A DNA stretch of 64,000 nucleotides from CAIZQW01 sp037133395 (GTDB lineage Bacteria > Verrucomicrobiota > Kiritimatiellia > RFP12 > UBA1067): assembly GCA_037133395.1 (NCBI GenBank), contig JBAXOG010000003.1:1-64000 (forward strand), given 5' to 3'. A model generated the notes under the pieces. It saw only the letters and a program-made list of their open reading frames with translations. It was not told the DNA's origin and searched no databases. Made by a program: the position numbers and the translations under genes. Below are positions 1-9,621 of the stretch, one piece after another. Within the stretch, counting starts at the first letter, position 1, and each line of letters starts with the position of its first letter.

Positions 1-7
1 GCCCCCT

Positions 8-42
8 GTCTAACTTACTCTGCCAAAGTCTAACTTACTTTG
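8..42. repeat. Two short direct repeats downstream of the IclR gene
   Basis: Two copies of a 15-base word, GTCTAACTTACT followed by C/T and TG, lie at 8-22 and 28-42 with a 5-base spacer. They sit beyond the 3' end of the IclR gene at the edge of the window, so the full extent of the array cannot be seen. Their role is unknown. Confidence 0.5.
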
Positions 43-90
43 TCCATTGACCTTTAATTCCCGGCATTAAAAGCCCGCTCTGATTCGCTC

Positions 91-888
91 TTATTGAATA
101 TCGCTGATCAGTCCATAACCCATGCGACGGGAAATCGCTTTGCTGCACTCGGCGGCGAGCGGACCGTACTTCGCCATTTCCTTGTGTCCCACACGACTTG
201 AGGGCCCAGTAACGGTCACAGCCGCGATCGGATAACCGCTTCGGTTGAAGACTGGCGCGGCCACGCAACAGATGCCGTCGAACTCTTCCGCGTGATCCTC
301 CCAGTACCCTTGTTTCAACCCACGTGTTAATTCTTTTTCAAACGCCACACGGGTGGTAATCGTAGCGGCTGTGAACTTCTTGAACGCATACCCCGCGAGC
401 AGCCGTTCCCGCTCCTGTTTCGGCAGGGTCGCCAGAATCGCCTTCGCCGGTGCTGCTGCGTGAATAGCGTGAAACGCCCCGGGATTACAGACAAAGCGGA
501 AGATATGGAGCGACTGAATCTGTTCCAGCACAATCCCCACGCCTTGCTCGATGATCGAGAGCAAGACCGTCTCGCCCGTGACATCGCGCAGATCGCGCAT
601 CAGCGGCAACGATGCCTCGAGCAAGCTCTGTTCACGCACACCGTTCAGCGCAAGGCTGGAGAATTTACGCGTAAGCCGGTACTTGAGCGAATCTGGATCG
701 CGCTCGACATAACCATTCACTTCGAGCGTGGACAAGAGCCGTAGCGTACTGTTCGTCGGCAGACCCAGTCGTTCAGCAATCGCGCTCTGCGACTGGTCGC
801 TGGCCTGGGCGTGCAAGTCCTCAAGAATATCAAGCCCCCTCTGGAGCGCAGGAGCCAAAGGTATTTTATGCGTCAGTTTTTTCTTCAT
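91..888 (-). CDS. IclR-family transcriptional regulator
   Basis: This 265-aa protein has the IclR architecture. Residues ~10-65 form a winged helix-turn-helix (ALQRGLDILEDL, then AIAERLGLPTNSTLRLLSTL). Residues ~80-260 form the effector-binding domain, with the family-typical AAAPAKAILA stretch and EFDGICCVAAPVF near the end. IclR proteins usually control sugar or aromatic catabolism as small-molecule-responsive repressors or activators. The frame is open 126 bases further upstream, but the ATG at 888 gives the normal family N-terminus (MKKKLTHKIPLAPALQRG). No clear Shine-Dalgarno precedes it, and a weak promoter lies so close that a leaderless transcript is possible. It lies on the same strand as, and 330 bases beyond, the large glycan operon. 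It may regulate that operon, but nothing in the sequence proves it. Confidence 0.93.
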   Translation of the reverse strand: MKKKLTHKIPLAPALQRGLDILEDLHAQASDQSQSAIAERLGLPTNSTLRLLSTLEVNGYVERDPDSLKYRLTRKFSSLALNGVREQSLLEASLPLMRDLRDVTGETVLLSIIEQGVGIVLEQIQSLHIFRFVCNPGAFHAIHAAAPAKAILATLPKQERERLLAGYAFKKFTAATITTRVAFEKELTRGLKQGYWEDHAEEFDGICCVAAPVFNRSGYPIAAVTVTGPSSRVGHKEMAKYGPLAAECSKAISRRMGYGLISDIQ

Positions 889-895
889 TTTTTTA

Positions 896-924
896 TTTGT
901 ATCACAGTATTGCCACCCTTGCAA
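896..924 (-). promoter_or_regulatory. Candidate promoter of the IclR gene
   Basis: On the minus strand a TTGCAA -35-like hexamer (919-924) and a TACAAA -10-like hexamer (896-901) are separated by 17 bases, just upstream of the ATG at 888. Each matches the sigma-70 consensus at 4 of 6 positions. The transcript start would fall almost on the ATG. The rest of 925-1050 holds a GC-rich imperfect hairpin around 995-1012 and no gene that I can support. Confidence 0.25.
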
Positions 925-1050
925 ATGGATTCTGAATTTCAGAGTGTCACGGGCGCAGTTCAAAGTTGTTGGCAACCCTGAGCCAGGGAGGGGGATCCGG
1001 CAGCCGCCGGACATGCCTAATTACCCCTCTGCCCCTTGAGAAGGCTTGCG

Positions 1051-1218
1051 GAAGGACTGAGTGACGAATTGACTAATTGACTGATTGATTCGTTTGGCCT
1101 GCCCGCCGGAGACCTATTGGCAAAGGCGGGGCAACCCAGTCAACCCGTCCTCAGCAATCAACTCGTCTTTCGGTCAATCAGTCAATACGTCCTCAGCAAT
1201 AATCCGTCACTCGGTCAA
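1051..1218. repeat. Dispersed intergenic repeat, copy 1 (3' end of the GH95 operon)
   Basis: The block opens with GACTGAGTGACGAATTGAC and ATTGACTGATTGATTC. It continues with a GCCCGCCGG...CCGGCGGGC-like imperfect hairpin around 1100-1130 (CCCGCC ... GGCGGG). It ends with reiterated GTCAATCAGTCAATACGTCC-type words, which are partial inverse copies of the opening. Related blocks lie at 19946-20155 and 24592-24770. All three lie directly downstream of minus-strand transcription units. The last bases (GACTGATTGA on the minus strand) supply the stop codon of the GH95 fusion gene. Confidence 0.8.
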
Positions 1219-4200
1219 TCAGTCCAGCGGTATCTGGACGTTCGAGGAGATACGCCCTTCTTTTAGGTACCCATCGGCCGCACCGAAAAGCACGACCGGC
1301 TTGTCCCCATCAAAAAGCAGTGCCGGCCGCTCCAACTGCGAAAGGCTTTTCGACCCATCGGCCCAAAGATATGGGTTGCCGAGAACCTTGGAATGCACAG
1401 CAGCCTTCCAGTGCAAACCATCTTCAGACTCAAACAGAGCAATCCCTCCCTTTGTTCCTGTGAACAGGCCGACCACGTCGCGCGTAAGCGCATAGTATCG
1501 GTTCCCGTACGTCTTGCTGTACCAAATGAAGGGATCTTCGGCCACCATCCAGTGCTCGCTATTCTTGTCGTTCGACTCGAAAACACTTCCCGGCATCTTG
1601 ACGTACGGCCCTTCTGGTTTATCGGCAACAGCAGCCCCGTAGCGCACCTTGCCCCCCATCACTTTACCCTCCACGACGTTGACCGCCTTGTAGATGACCA
1701 GCACCTTACCGTCCGGCCTCAGCACAGCGGCCGGATTGTTCACAACCAGAGAATCGAACGCGCTCAAGTCCGGGCTTACATCAATGACTGGTTTATCAAA
1801 ACGCGTCCATGGACCTTCGGGTTTGTCGGCGACAGCGACGCCGATGCGCTGGTTGTTGCGGTGCATCGGATAGGATTGACCGTCGCCGGTGTTGCCCATA
1901 TAGAAGAGGTAAAACTTCCCATCCTTCAGGAGAATGTTCGGGTTGTGCGTCGTCGTGCCGTCCCAAAACGCCTTGCCGCGCGCGGGTAAGGCCACATTGA
2001 CATGCTTGTATGGGCCGAGCGGTTTGTCCGCTACGGCGTAAGCGATCTCTGAATGAAGCGCCCATCCCGGAGCGAACCCTTTGCTGACGGGCCAGCGCGA
2101 ATAGAAAAGGTGATACTTCCCATCCCCGCCCTTAACCGGCGCGCCACACCAGACAAAATACCCTGGCTCCGCGAAACGCGCCTCCATAGGAATTGGCTTT
2201 ACCATGCTCCCAAGATCGAGGGTTCCCGGCTGACTCACTACGGTTTCCATTCCCCGAAGCACACAAGCCTCGCCCGCCACCAGCGTCAGCTCCACACACG
2301 CAGAGGCCTGTTGCGTCGAAGCACCATCCCGCACAAGGTGTCCATTCGCACGAACCCGGCAGGTGCCCGCAACCGATGCCGTAATCACGGCTTTAACCAT
2401 CTTGCCATCCCTCCATTCAACCGAGACCTCGTAACCGCCACGCGTACGAAGACCCTTTACGGATCCCGTTTTCCAAGCCGTCGGCAATGCGGGCAGGAGA
2501 CGGATTTCGCCCACGTCGGATTGCACCAACATCTCGGCGACGACTGCAGGACCACCCAGATTGCCGTCAATCTGAAATACGTTTGGACACCCGTCCATCA
2601 GATTTGGAAAACTCGAACGCTCGAAGAGCAAATGCATTGAACGACGACTCGCCTCGCCGTCCCCAAGCCGTGCCCAAAGCCCAGTGGCCCACACGAGCGA
2701 CCACTCCACATCTTCGCAATGACTACTCTTGCTTTTTTTACCCAACATGGCAAAGCGATGTGCTAGCGATTTTCGTGCGGCCTCCGCCAGCTCTGGAGTC
2801 TTTTCGAGCGAGATCTGACGTCCGGGATACACCGCATACAGGTGCGACAGATGACGATGATGGGGCTCGCTTTCCTCATGAGCAATCCGCCATTCAAGTA
2901 GACGACCGTCCGCTCCGATCTGCGGCCCCAAAAGGCGCAACCGCATCTGCCTCACTCGTTGAACAAACCCGTCGTCGTAACCCAAAACCTGTGCTGCAGC
3001 CAGACAATTGTCAAACAGCTCCGCCGTGATCTGCATATCCATCGCCGTGCCCATATCGACTTTTGCTTGGTAGCCGCCCTCCACAACAAACGCATTCTCA
3101 GGAGAAGACGATGGTCCAGTAACCCACTTCTTCGTCGTGGAATCCTCCACGAGAAAATCGAGCAGAAACTCAGCGGCCTCCCTCATGATGGGATAACCCT
3201 TTTCTGCCAGAAACACACGATCTTGAGTGAACTGATAATGCTCCCACACGTGCTGACAGAGCCAGCCAGCCCCCATGGGCCAAATCGTTAACCCTTTGAC
3301 CGGAGAGGTGAAGAGCCACGGGGTCGTCCGATGCGACACGACAAATCCGCCACAGTTATAGACATCACGCGCAGTCTTGCGTCCATTCGGTCGCACAGCC
3401 TGCAACAGTTCAAACAAAGGCTGGTGGCATTCGCTCAAATTCGTATTCTCGGCGGCCCAATAGTTCATCTGGAAGTTGATGTTGAAGTGCCAACCGCAAA
3501 ACCATGGCGCGATCAACTTGTCATTCCAGAGACCTTGCAACGTCGCGGGTAGCGAGCCTGGACGCGATGAGCTGATCAACAGATAACGACCGTAGTTGAA
3601 ATGCAAAGCGATCAACCCGTCATCTTTCGCCCCACCCTTCACCCGTTCGAGCCGCCGATCCGTGGGTAACTCCGAAGAAGTGCCGAGATCGAGACTGACG
3701 CGACGGAAAAGTCGCTGATAATCACCGCTGTGTTCCGCAAGCAACGTGCTATAGGGCTTTGTTGAAGCCGCTGCGACTTCTCCGAAACACCGTTCAACCG
3801 GCGGATTGTCAAGATAGCCCGCGGGATTGTCGAGTCGATAGCTTGAAACTGCGCCAAGGATTAGAGTCACCGCATTGGCTTGCTCCACGCGCAACACGCC
3901 GTCACACGATGTCACCCGACCGCCTTCGGCAACAGCCTGAACGCGCGCATAGAATCGCGTACCCGCTGTGGGCTTTCCAGCATCCGCCTGCCCCTCCAAA
4001 ACTAACGCACATGCTCCGTCCGAATGCGATGCAGCGCTTACGGGTCGCGTGAGCCGCGCCGTAAAGGAGATGCGGCCGGGTTGATCACCCGCCAACCGCA
4101 CAACCAGAACCTGTGCAGGCGCGCTTGAAAAGACCTCGCGCGTGAACAGCGTCCCTCCACTGCGGAACATCGTGCGCGCCACCGCCGTATCAAGATCCAA

Positions 4201-4617
4201 CTCCCGCCGAAAATCCTTCACCTCGCCAATGTCTTCAAACGCCAGCGTCAGGTCGCCCAGTGGTTGATAACATCCCATGGGGCGTTCACCCAAAACCTTG
4301 TTGTTCACCCCCTCTTCGGCCGCTTTGTACTGGCCTGCAAACAGCAAACGCCGGATCTCCGAAAGAGACTGATGCGCTCCGACCCGATCATACACCTGAG
4401 GATTGCCTGACCAGACACCGCTTTCGTTCAACTGAAGACGCTCAACCTGTATGCCACCAAAAACCATGGCACCCAGCCTTCCATTTCCCACCGGTAACGC
4501 CTCATTCCAATGATTCGTAGCGGCTGGCTGACCATACCAGAGTTTCAACTCTGGCTCCGCTGCGACAACCGTAATACCCAAAAGACATATACCCACAATC
4601 CAGTACTTACATTGCAT
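1219..4617 (-). CDS. Secreted GH95 alpha-L-fucosidase/galactosidase fused to a GH43-like beta-propeller
   Basis: 1132 aa. A signal peptide occupies residues 1-20. A complete GH95 enzyme follows at ~25-795: N-terminal beta-sandwich (ALPVGNGRLGAMVFGG), then an (alpha/alpha)6 barrel. The GH95 catalytic machinery is recognisable as the Asn pair N379/N381 in HFNINFQMNYW, the acid E507 in SSSPENAF, and D684 in FQIDGNLGG. GH95 enzymes invert terminal alpha-1,2-L-fucose or alpha-L-galactose. Residues ~803-1132 form a second module resembling five-bladed GH43-type propellers (YFVWCGAPVKGGDGKYHLFY, THNPNILLKDGKFYLFYMGN, AEDPFIWY). It is closely similar to the C-terminal half of the protein at 12353-14152. 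A strong GGGAGG site precedes the ATG. This is the last gene of the minus-strand operon. The final residues and stop codon come from repeat sequence. Confidence 0.9.
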   Translation of the reverse strand: MQCKYWIVGICLLGITVVAAEPELKLWYGQPAATNHWNEALPVGNGRLGAMVFGGIQVERLQLNESGVWSGNPQVYDRVGAHQSLSEIRRLLFAGQYKAAEEGVNNKVLGERPMGCYQPLGDLTLAFEDIGEVKDFRRELDLDTAVARTMFRSGGTLFTREVFSSAPAQVLVVRLAGDQPGRISFTARLTRPVSAASHSDGACALVLEGQADAGKPTAGTRFYARVQAVAEGGRVTSCDGVLRVEQANAVTLILGAVSSYRLDNPAGYLDNPPVERCFGEVAAASTKPYSTLLAEHSGDYQRLFRRVSLDLGTSSELPTDRRLERVKGGAKDDGLIALHFNYGRYLLISSSRPGSLPATLQGLWNDKLIAPWFCGWHFNINFQMNYWAAENTNLSECHQPLFELLQAVRPNGRKTARDVYNCGGFVVSHRTTPWLFTSPVKGLTIWPMGAGWLCQHVWEHYQFTQDRVFLAEKGYPIMREAAEFLLDFLVEDSTTKKWVTGPSSSPENAFVVEGGYQAKVDMGTAMDMQITAELFDNCLAAAQVLGYDDGFVQRVRQMRLRLLGPQIGADGRLLEWRIAHEESEPHHRHLSHLYAVYPGRQISLEKTPELAEAARKSLAHRFAMLGKKSKSSHCEDVEWSLVWATGLWARLGDGEASRRSMHLLFERSSFPNLMDGCPNVFQIDGNLGGPAVVAEMLVQSDVGEIRLLPALPTAWKTGSVKGLRTRGGYEVSVEWRDGKMVKAVITASVAGTCRVRANGHLVRDGASTQQASACVELTLVAGEACVLRGMETVVSQPGTLDLGSMVKPIPMEARFAEPGYFVWCGAPVKGGDGKYHLFYSRWPVSKGFAPGWALHSEIAYAVADKPLGPYKHVNVALPARGKAFWDGTTTHNPNILLKDGKFYLFYMGNTGDGQSYPMHRNNQRIGVAVADKPEGPWTRFDKPVIDVSPDLSAFDSLVVNNPAAVLRPDGKVLVIYKAVNVVEGKVMGGKVRYGAAVADKPEGPYVKMPGSVFESNDKNSEHWMVAEDPFIWYSKTYGNRYYALTRDVVGLFTGTKGGIALFESEDGLHWKAAVHSKVLGNPYLWADGSKSLSQLERPALLFDGDKPVVLFGAADGYLKEGRISSNVQIPLD

Positions 4618-4676
4618 TCCGCCTCCCTTTCAGGCTTCGTTTTTCATCTATCCAACCATCGCACGCGTGCAAACCG

Positions 4677-6740
4677 CTAAGGTGCCGCAGACCCGAAGGT
4701 TCCAACGACAAATCCATTACGCAAAATTTCTGCGCGATAATTACGGACCCCCGAAGCCGGAGGCACTGCAAAAGTCATGACCTCATTCACGCGGATCGGC
4801 TCTTGATAAGTCATGACGGGCTGGTTGTGTCCAGTCATCATCTTGATTCGTAATTCACAGACTGAAGTCGGAAAGAGCGGGAAATCAGTACGAGCCTCAA
4901 GTCGGATCACCGCCACTTTCGTATAATCAAATAGTGCCTCTCGGACAATGAATCCCGAGTGATCACGCCGCAAGGCAGAATAACTCAGACGCGGTTCATG
5001 TGCGGCATCGACTAATCCCCATTGACGAAAGCCGTTAGGGTTCGTCCCTGGATAACGGCTCGCATAGTCGTTGAAACTCCAAACTGATGCACAGGAGACG
5101 AACGGACGTGCACGGAAAATCGCCAGCATTTCGCGGAACCAATCGATCCGTTCCGACTCGTCACTAACCCGATCCACCCGGCAGCCATATTCGGTCACAA
5201 GGAAGGGCTTACCGGGAAAGTACCCGTGCGCTCGGTCGATCAGTTCTGCATTGGCCTGCGGCGAGCTGCCGTAGATATTGAGGCAAACCATATCCGTGTA
5301 ATACGAGCCCTCCTCCTCGGGCTTCATATTTTTCTTTGCAGCTCTGTTACTGACAAAGGTCGCCACGCGTGTCGGATCCAGCTCACGCGTGAAACCCACC
5401 ATCTTCTTGACCCACGCCACGCCCTCCGGCGTTTCAGATGAAAATTCGTTACCCACGCTCCAGCCCACGATACAGGGATGGTTCCAATCGCGCTCCACCA
5501 TCTCCCGATAAACACCCTGGAACCGCGCCTGATACTCCGCCGATGCCAACGTCTGGGTTGCGCTCCCCTGATTGCCCGCCTCGGCGATCATCAGCATGCC
5601 GTTACGATCCATCCAGTCGAGCATCACTGGAGAAATTGCGTAATGTGCTAGACGTGCGAACACGAAGCCCCCCTCCTTCATCAGCCGCAGATCCTGGCAA
5701 ACCCCCTCGGCAGGTTGTGTCTGTCCCCAGTCCCGATGACTCGCGTGCCAGTTCGCACCTGCCAGCCGTAACGGTTGACCATTTAACAGCAGTTGTTCCC
5801 CGCGCGCTTCAAAACGCCGGATGCCGAAGTTGACCGGTTCGGCTGCATCGATGCCGATGCGGGTATGCACCTGATACAAGACCGGTGCATCCAAGTTCCA
5901 TAGCCGAACCTGTTGCGCAGGCAACTCAAAAATAAATTCCGTCTTTGCACAGGTACCCGCGCCCAATTCGAGCGATGTCGGCACGGGTGCCACGTCCAGC
6001 CGTTTGCCCTCACACGCCAGTTCGCACGCGACCTTGGCCGTCTGTACGGTTGCCGACGTGTTGCGAACCCACGCTTTCACACGTACAACGGCCGTGCCCT
6101 TTTTCAGATCGGGGAGCGCTTCAACCTTCTGGTTCTCAACATAGACCTGCGGCGTGACCAACAACTCCACGCTGCGGATGATTCCCCCGTCATCCCACCA
6201 CGGATAAACCTGCTGCCCCGTGATAGTGAACACCGGGACGCCTGGAAAGGTCGTGGTCCCCCACCGATTGTCCGCCGCAACGGTGATCAGGTTCGTTGCA
6301 CCCGATTTTAACCGTACACCAATGTCAAACTCGAATGGCGTATATCCGCCCGCGTGCGTTCCGAGCAGTTCACCGTTGAGCCAAATCTTAGAGGTTGAAA
6401 AGACTGCTCCAAAGGCCAACCGCACACACCGCCCCTCCGACGATGTCGGCGTGATGAAGCGATGGCGATACCAGCCCGTCCCAATAAACCCCTTTGTCCG
6501 TGGATCATGCGACCACGTATGAGGGACCATAACTGACTCCCATCCTGAATCTGAAAAACGCAGTGAATAAGCCTTCTCTGCCTCTCCCGTATTCGAATAG
6601 TCAGCAATGAACTTCCAAGTTCCGTCGAGTGATATTCGCTGAACAGAATCCCCTGCATCTGCACTTAAGCAGACCACCAGACCCGCGAACAGGACTGACA
6701 GCACCTGCAGTTGAGTAAATAGTATCATATTCTTTCTCAT
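4677..6740 (-). CDS. Secreted glycoside hydrolase family 2 (beta-galactosidase/glucuronidase type)
   Basis: 687 aa. The N-terminus is hydrophobic with a cleavage region near residue 28. The GH2 domains are in order: jelly-roll sugar-binding domain (~30-195, SLDGTWKFIADYS, GTGWYRHRF, WLNGELLGTHAGGYTPFEFD), immunoglobulin-like domain (~200-310), and TIM barrel (~315-590). The acid/base is E432 in GWSVGNEFSS and the nucleophile is E517 in FLVTEYGCR. The ATG at 6740 was chosen over one 33 bases upstream: it lies two bases after the stop of the preceding gene, and the longer start would overlap that gene. GH2 members remove beta-linked galactose, glucuronate, mannose and others, so the exact sugar cannot be read from sequence. 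Next-to-last gene of the operon, before GH95-GH43. Confidence 0.9.
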   Translation of the reverse strand: MRKNMILFTQLQVLSVLFAGLVVCLSADAGDSVQRISLDGTWKFIADYSNTGEAEKAYSLRFSDSGWESVMVPHTWSHDPRTKGFIGTGWYRHRFITPTSSEGRCVRLAFGAVFSTSKIWLNGELLGTHAGGYTPFEFDIGVRLKSGATNLITVAADNRWGTTTFPGVPVFTITGQQVYPWWDDGGIIRSVELLVTPQVYVENQKVEALPDLKKGTAVVRVKAWVRNTSATVQTAKVACELACEGKRLDVAPVPTSLELGAGTCAKTEFIFELPAQQVRLWNLDAPVLYQVHTRIGIDAAEPVNFGIRRFEARGEQLLLNGQPLRLAGANWHASHRDWGQTQPAEGVCQDLRLMKEGGFVFARLAHYAISPVMLDWMDRNGMLMIAEAGNQGSATQTLASAEYQARFQGVYREMVERDWNHPCIVGWSVGNEFSSETPEGVAWVKKMVGFTRELDPTRVATFVSNRAAKKNMKPEEEGSYYTDMVCLNIYGSSPQANAELIDRAHGYFPGKPFLVTEYGCRVDRVSDESERIDWFREMLAIFRARPFVSCASVWSFNDYASRYPGTNPNGFRQWGLVDAAHEPRLSYSALRRDHSGFIVREALFDYTKVAVIRLEARTDFPLFPTSVCELRIKMMTGHNQPVMTYQEPIRVNEVMTFAVPPASGVRNYRAEILRNGFVVGTFGSAAP

Positions 6741-6742
6741 GA

Positions 6743-8068
6743 TTATTGTTTCTCCATAAGGTTTTGAAACCACGCACGTAACTGCAGCGTGGAGGGTCGA
6801 TCATCCAGAAACATCGCGCAGGCATGCGCGTGCAGTCCGGACTGAACGAAAGTCGTTTCCGCTTTCATGATCTCCATCAGCGGTGGGATGTTCTTTGCGG
6901 GGTTGTCGGTTTGAAAAACGGCGCGCCCCGCAAAACGGTGCGCCCGCTTCAGCGCGCCCGCCATATCTGCCCCGCCCCAGCCGTCACCGTCATAATGCTG
7001 GCAAGCATGAAACCCTTTCCACAGCGCGGCAATTTGCTCGTTGCGCAACCCGATGTAGCCACAGGCGATGGCACCACGCGAGAAGCCAGTGAGCACCACG
7101 TTCCGACGGTCACCGCCGAAATCACGGCAGATCGTCTCGACGGCTCGCACGGCATAATCGGCTGTCGCATCGGCCTCGCCCCAGCCGTCCTCGGCCACCC
7201 TCCCGTTCTTTCGATCCACAAAGGGCAGGCTCACCCAGATCGCCCCTACCCCTTTCGTCATGCCATAGCCAATCACGCATTGTTCCGGACGACCTGTCGA
7301 GTAACAGGCCGGTACGTAAAAGATGTTTCCTGAATATTCGGCGATCACCGGGTAGCGCCCGCCCTGCTTCCACTCCGGCGGCAAATACAACGCGCTATAA
7401 ATCCCGTTCTTCTCGTCGCCCGCCAACGCATATCGTACCCGCCGACCTGCTGACGGCACGGCGACGCCTTCCTCCATATCCGGCACATCGAGACGGCTGG
7501 GTGTCCGGGTCCAAGCATTTACCTGTCCCAGCGCCACCGGACACCGCACCTCCAATCGAGTACCTGGATTTGCTTGGCGCACCATGATCCGCAAATGCTT
7601 CACCTGGCCGGGATCGATCTTCGGAGTCCCATCCGGAAATGCCTCCCGCAGCGAACAACGAAATAGGTGTGCCGCTCCGACTGGCACGGTCGCGAAACTG
7701 CCCACTGCATCCCAACCGTGACGGGCAACCACCCACAGCATGACTTCCGCAGGTTTGTCCCCGCAGTTCCGTATCTCCATCTCAACCGCTTCTCGCGTGT
7801 TCAGTTTCCAGCCGACCGCAGGCGCTGGCACATCCACCCAGGAATATACGTTACTGCTCGGCTTCACCTGCAGGCGCAACACCCGTTGAGCACCAACCCC
7901 GTCGAACGAAGCGCTCACATCGCGCAACTCGCCCAAATCATCAACTGTCCGGATATGAGACCAGAGCGGTTCACAGGTTCTGTCGACGGCCACATCGCCC
8001 GTCCCTGCTCCGGAGGTTAAGGCCAAAACACAGCAGATCTTGACGGCTATACTCACGGGGTCCTTCAC
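6743..8068 (-). CDS. Secreted alpha/beta-hydrolase (putative carbohydrate esterase)
   Basis: 441 aa. A hydrophobic signal segment (SIAVKICCVLALTSGA) is followed by a beta-rich region (~30-190) and an alpha/beta-hydrolase domain (~195-440). The domain has a nucleophile elbow, LTGFSRGAIACGY, and a likely catalytic His near HAHACAMFLDD. It resembles poly-beta-hydroxyalkanoate depolymerase/feruloyl-esterase-like enzymes, so de-esterification of a polysaccharide is likely. The GTG at 8068 was chosen: it overlaps the TGA of the upstream gene (GTGA) and has GAGGGG at good spacing. An in-frame GTG 27 bases upstream would overlap more and lacks that site. The stop is two bases before the GH2 start, so these genes are tightly coupled. 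Exact family and substrate are uncertain. Confidence 0.8.
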   Translation of the reverse strand: MKDPVSIAVKICCVLALTSGAGTGDVAVDRTCEPLWSHIRTVDDLGELRDVSASFDGVGAQRVLRLQVKPSSNVYSWVDVPAPAVGWKLNTREAVEMEIRNCGDKPAEVMLWVVARHGWDAVGSFATVPVGAAHLFRCSLREAFPDGTPKIDPGQVKHLRIMVRQANPGTRLEVRCPVALGQVNAWTRTPSRLDVPDMEEGVAVPSAGRRVRYALAGDEKNGIYSALYLPPEWKQGGRYPVIAEYSGNIFYVPACYSTGRPEQCVIGYGMTKGVGAIWVSLPFVDRKNGRVAEDGWGEADATADYAVRAVETICRDFGGDRRNVVLTGFSRGAIACGYIGLRNEQIAALWKGFHACQHYDGDGWGGADMAGALKRAHRFAGRAVFQTDNPAKNIPPLMEIMKAETTFVQSGLHAHACAMFLDDRPSTLQLRAWFQNLMEKQ

Positions 8069-9621
8069 TGGCCGCCCCTCTTTTCCACCTGCCACTGAAA
8101 CGGTGCCGCAGGCAGACCTGCGGAGTTAAACAGCGTAGCGCAGGGGCTATCCTTCCAAGCATAGCGTACGACCCGTGGCTCGTGGATGGTAGAAACAGTA
8201 AGGGTGATCGCATTCTCCTGTGCCATGGCATTTACCGTCACGAATTTTCCGTCCGCTCCGGCGACCTCAAACCCGCTGTCAGAACTCGGCTTGAACGCGA
8301 GACGTTGTTCCTTGTTCCCTGGATCGAAGCGCAAGATTATTTTTTCGCCTGCACACGTCACGCTGACAAGCTTGGGCCCCTTGTCCACGATGTCCTTACC
8401 ATAGACCTGCTTAAGCGCAACCAGTGCCAGCCGCCGCCCCACCTCCTGCTTGTTCTTCGGATGAATGTTCTTGGGCTCGCCAATATCAATGCCGACCGCC
8501 AAACCCGTGTTCGGCACGGTGTCGGCCACAGCCTGCTGCGCGGCGCGAAGAGCCGGCCAGTTGCCGGACCCAGATCCGTAGTTCACCAACTGCATAATTA
8601 GGAATGGGAAATCGCCTTGTCCCCAGCCCCTGCGCCAGCCGCCGATGAGCTGGGTCATCAACTCGGCGTACTCCACCGCCCTCTCGGCATTACTCTCGCC
8701 CTGATACCAGATCGCGCCCTTGATGGTCATGGCGGTAAGCGGCTTGATGCGCGAGAGGTAGCCGGCGCCCACCTTATCGATATGAATCGCGGGCCGAACC
8801 CGTTCCTCCTGCGCCGCAGTCAACTTCGGCGTCGGCAGCACCGGAGCGGGTTGGCCGTTCCGCTTCGCTTCGGCAAAGGCCTTCCGCCATTCCAGCACCG
8901 CATGACGATCCGCCTCATATTGCGATTGGAATTCCTGAAGCACCTTCTTCGCCGACTCCCGCGCCGCCGCGTATCCGGCCCAGGCTTCGCGCGCTTCCCG
9001 AGGCGTCCAGAACTCCGCGGGTGTCCCGCCCGCCGCAGCCACCACCAGTCCGACGGGCACATCCAACTGCCGCTGCAACTCCCTGCCAAAGAAATAGCCG
9101 ACCGCCGAGAAGTCCTTCGTTGTTTCCGGCGAACATGGCAACCACGGCTTCTTGCTGAGGGCGGTGAACAATCGGAGGCGTGGATGATTCGCCGCCAGCA
9201 ATTCCCGTTCACCGTTCATCACGCCGTCCCACCGGCACCATTCCATGTTCGACTGCCCCGAACAAATCCACACATCGCCCGCCAGAAGATTGGTTAACGT
9301 AACGCTGTTCTTTCCCTCGATGGTCAGATCGGGAATGGCACCCGCCTTGAACACCGGCAGCGTCACGCTCCAGGCATTCGTCCCCGCGCCGACGGTTTTG
9401 CCGACAACTTGATTACCGAGTTTAACCACCACGGCCTCGCCCGCATCGGCCCAGCCTGCGATCTTCGCGGGAACGTCGCGCTGCAAGACCATGTCGCTGC
9501 TGAAACAGGGCATCAGGCGGACCTCGCCGAAAGCATTGTCCAGCGTGACCAGCGACGTCAGCAACAGGGCGACGATCAGGGTATCAGGGCATCGCCCGAA
9601 TGTTTTATGTTTGTCGTTCAT
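8065..9621 (-). CDS. Sialate O-acetylesterase-like SGNH hydrolase (SASA/DUF303 family)
   Basis: 518 aa with an N-terminal signal segment ending near residue 32 (DNAFGEV). It has the SASA layout: a beta-sandwich (~33-110), then an SGNH esterase domain. The nucleophile is S124 in WICSGQSNME, a second conserved block is GAIWYQGESN (~303-311), and the catalytic His is probably H387 in IHPKNKQEVGRRLA. Family members remove O-acetyl groups from sialic acids or, in bacterial carbohydrate loci, from acetylated polysaccharides such as xylan or pectin. The ATG overlaps the stop of the upstream sialidase-like gene (ATGA), and its stop overlaps the next start (GTGA). Translational coupling in a single transcript is therefore likely. 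Whether the acetyl ester is on sialic acid or another sugar is not shown. Confidence 0.9.
   Translation of the reverse strand: MNDKHKTFGRCPDTLIVALLLTSLVTLDNAFGEVRLMPCFSSDMVLQRDVPAKIAGWADAGEAVVVKLGNQVVGKTVGAGTNAWSVTLPVFKAGAIPDLTIEGKNSVTLTNLLAGDVWICSGQSNMEWCRWDGVMNGERELLAANHPRLRLFTALSKKPWLPCSPETTKDFSAVGYFFGRELQRQLDVPVGLVVAAAGGTPAEFWTPREAREAWAGYAAARESAKKVLQEFQSQYEADRHAVLEWRKAFAEAKRNGQPAPVLPTPKLTAAQEERVRPAIHIDKVGAGYLSRIKPLTAMTIKGAIWYQGESNAERAVEYAELMTQLIGGWRRGWGQGDFPFLIMQLVNYGSGSGNWPALRAAQQAVADTVPNTGLAVGIDIGEPKNIHPKNKQEVGRRLALVALKQVYGKDIVDKGPKLVSVTCAGEKIILRFDPGNKEQRLAFKPSSDSGFEVAGADGKFVTVNAMAQENAITLTVSTIHEPRVVRYAWKDSPCATLFNSAGLPAAPFQWQVEKRGGQ

Noticed and set aside
1051..1218. CRISPR-like array from reiterated GTCAATCAGTCAAT words
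   Set aside because: Words are short, irregularly spaced and partly inverted, with no unique spacers and no cas genes.
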